Assembly: GCF_024346455.1 (NCBI RefSeq)
Contig: NZ_JAGQCY010000022.1
Coordinates: 1-41,284 of the forward strand
Length of the DNA stretch: 41,284 bases
Direction of reading: 5' to 3'
DNA from: Cyanobium sp. Aljojuca 7A6
GTDB lineage: Bacteria > Cyanobacteriota > Cyanobacteriia > PCC-6307 > Cyanobiaceae
Shown: positions 40,866-41,284 of the stretch, in pieces
Numbering within the stretch: position 1 is the first letter of the stretch
Layout of the letters: every line of letters begins with the position of its first letter
Made by a program: the position numbers and the translations under genes
Notes under the pieces: model-generated
What the model was told of the DNA's origin: nothing
What the model saw: only the letters and a program-made list of their open reading frames with translations
The model's database searches: none

Positions 40866-41284
40866 ATGATGACTCTTGATTTTGAGGCCCACAATCATAG
40901 CAGCAATGTGTTCGAAGCTCTTCAATGCGTCGCGAATCTAATTACAGAGGTTCAAGATGCCAAACGGTTGTCTTCACGGCAAATTGACAACCTTTCTTCT
41001 GCATTAATCATCAAAGAAAATGAGTTACAAGCGACGCAGGCTGAGCTCGACAGCCAGCTCGCCCAGCTCACCAGAGAGCGCGACAAGCTCTTGGGCGAAC
41101 GCGAGCAACAGGGCAAGGTGCAAGACGACCACAACGCCCTGATCAAAAGCCTCCAAGACGACCTGGCGAAGTCCAAGGCGCTACAAGACGCCCTCGTCTC
41201 TGAAAAAGACGCCCTCGCTTCCGAGAAAGACGCCGCCAGCCAGAGCGCCAACGACCTCCAGCAGAAGCTCACCGCCCAGGCTGA
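40866..41284 (+). CDS. Coiled-coil protein, 5' part only
   Basis: An open frame from ATG 40866 (MMTLDFEAHNHSSNVFEALQ) runs to the window end, 139 residues so far. After about 45 residues it becomes a long charged coiled coil with heptad spacing (ELQATQAELDSQLAQLTRER; DKLLGEREQQGKVQDDHNAL; DALVSEKDALASEKDA, a near-repeat). An AGAGGGG stretch lies about 10 bases upstream as a possible ribosome site. Composition jumps from A+T-rich to G+C-rich after about 41,030, as if a foreign N-terminus joins host-like repeat sequence. Function unknown; such coiled coils often precede glycosyltransferase or methyltransferase domains in surface-glycan clusters. Confidence 0.7.
   Translation, partial: MMTLDFEAHNHSSNVFEALQCVANLITEVQDAKRLSSRQIDNLSSALIIKENELQATQAELDSQLAQLTRERDKLLGEREQQGKVQDDHNALIKSLQDDLAKSKALQDALVSEKDALASEKDAASQSANDLQQKLTAQA

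Noticed and set aside
1..41284. CRISPR arrays, rRNA and ordinary tRNA genes
   Set aside because: No regular short repeats with spacers were seen, and the only tRNA-like sequence found is the T-arm/acceptor of the tmRNA at about 20,056-20,090.

Overview
The window reads as chromosome from a high-G+C picocyanobacterium of the Synechococcus/Cyanobium group. The evidence is a psbA gene (photosystem II D1), a CP12 gene (Calvin-cycle regulator), a two-piece circularly permuted tmRNA whose encoded tag ANNIVRFSRQAAPVAA matches the marine Synechococcus type as I remember it, and cyanobacterial versions of hemB, obg, mutS2 and a DUF2301 membrane protein. Assignments come from reading translated sequence against remembered family motifs; no database search was run.

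Region 1 (1-19,900) is mostly conserved core. On the minus strand lie psbA (cut by the window edge), an aspartoacylase-like hydrolase, obg, and a dnaJ-like/hemB/VOC/mutS2 run. On the plus strand lie two small exported proteins, a tightly coupled set (glutathionyl-hydroquinone-reductase-like GST, DUF2301, ABC-F ATPase), CP12, a MalK-like ABC ATPase, a Trx-like lipoprotein, a PilZ-like protein, a small secreted protein, and a translationally coupled solute-binding lipoprotein/MscS channel pair. A DUF2252 gene is interrupted by an in-frame amber codon followed at once by ATG.

Region 2 (19,843-27,915) holds ssrA and then a Kdo-centred cassette. kdsB is on the plus strand. Convergent to it is a minus-strand run of a sphingolipid-delta-4-desaturase-like enzyme, a MurG-like glycosyltransferase, kdsD, kdsA and kdsC. 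Divergent from that run are a GT4 glycosyltransferase and a single-module KpsC-like (Kdo-transferase family) protein. Together these give complete CMP-Kdo synthesis, a candidate Kdo transferase, two further glycosyltransferases and a lipid desaturase. This is the best candidate in the window for an undescribed glycolipid or capsule-anchor pathway.

Region 3 (28,171-30,720) is a decaying dTDP-rhamnose/UDP-sugar locus: rfbA with a one-base frameshift, an intact rfbC, and eroded remnants resembling rfbB and a UDP-glucose dehydrogenase.

Region 4 (30,722-41,284) is a visibly more A+T-rich accessory surface-polysaccharide island: a 1,435-residue multi-module glycosyltransferase, a SAM methyltransferase, an AlgX/AlgJ-like SGNH protein, remnants of two different insertion sequences with palindromes nearby, a sulfotransferase, and the start of a coiled-coil protein that runs off the end. 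The island probably modifies cell-surface glycans and appears to have been gained laterally beside the eroding rhamnose locus.
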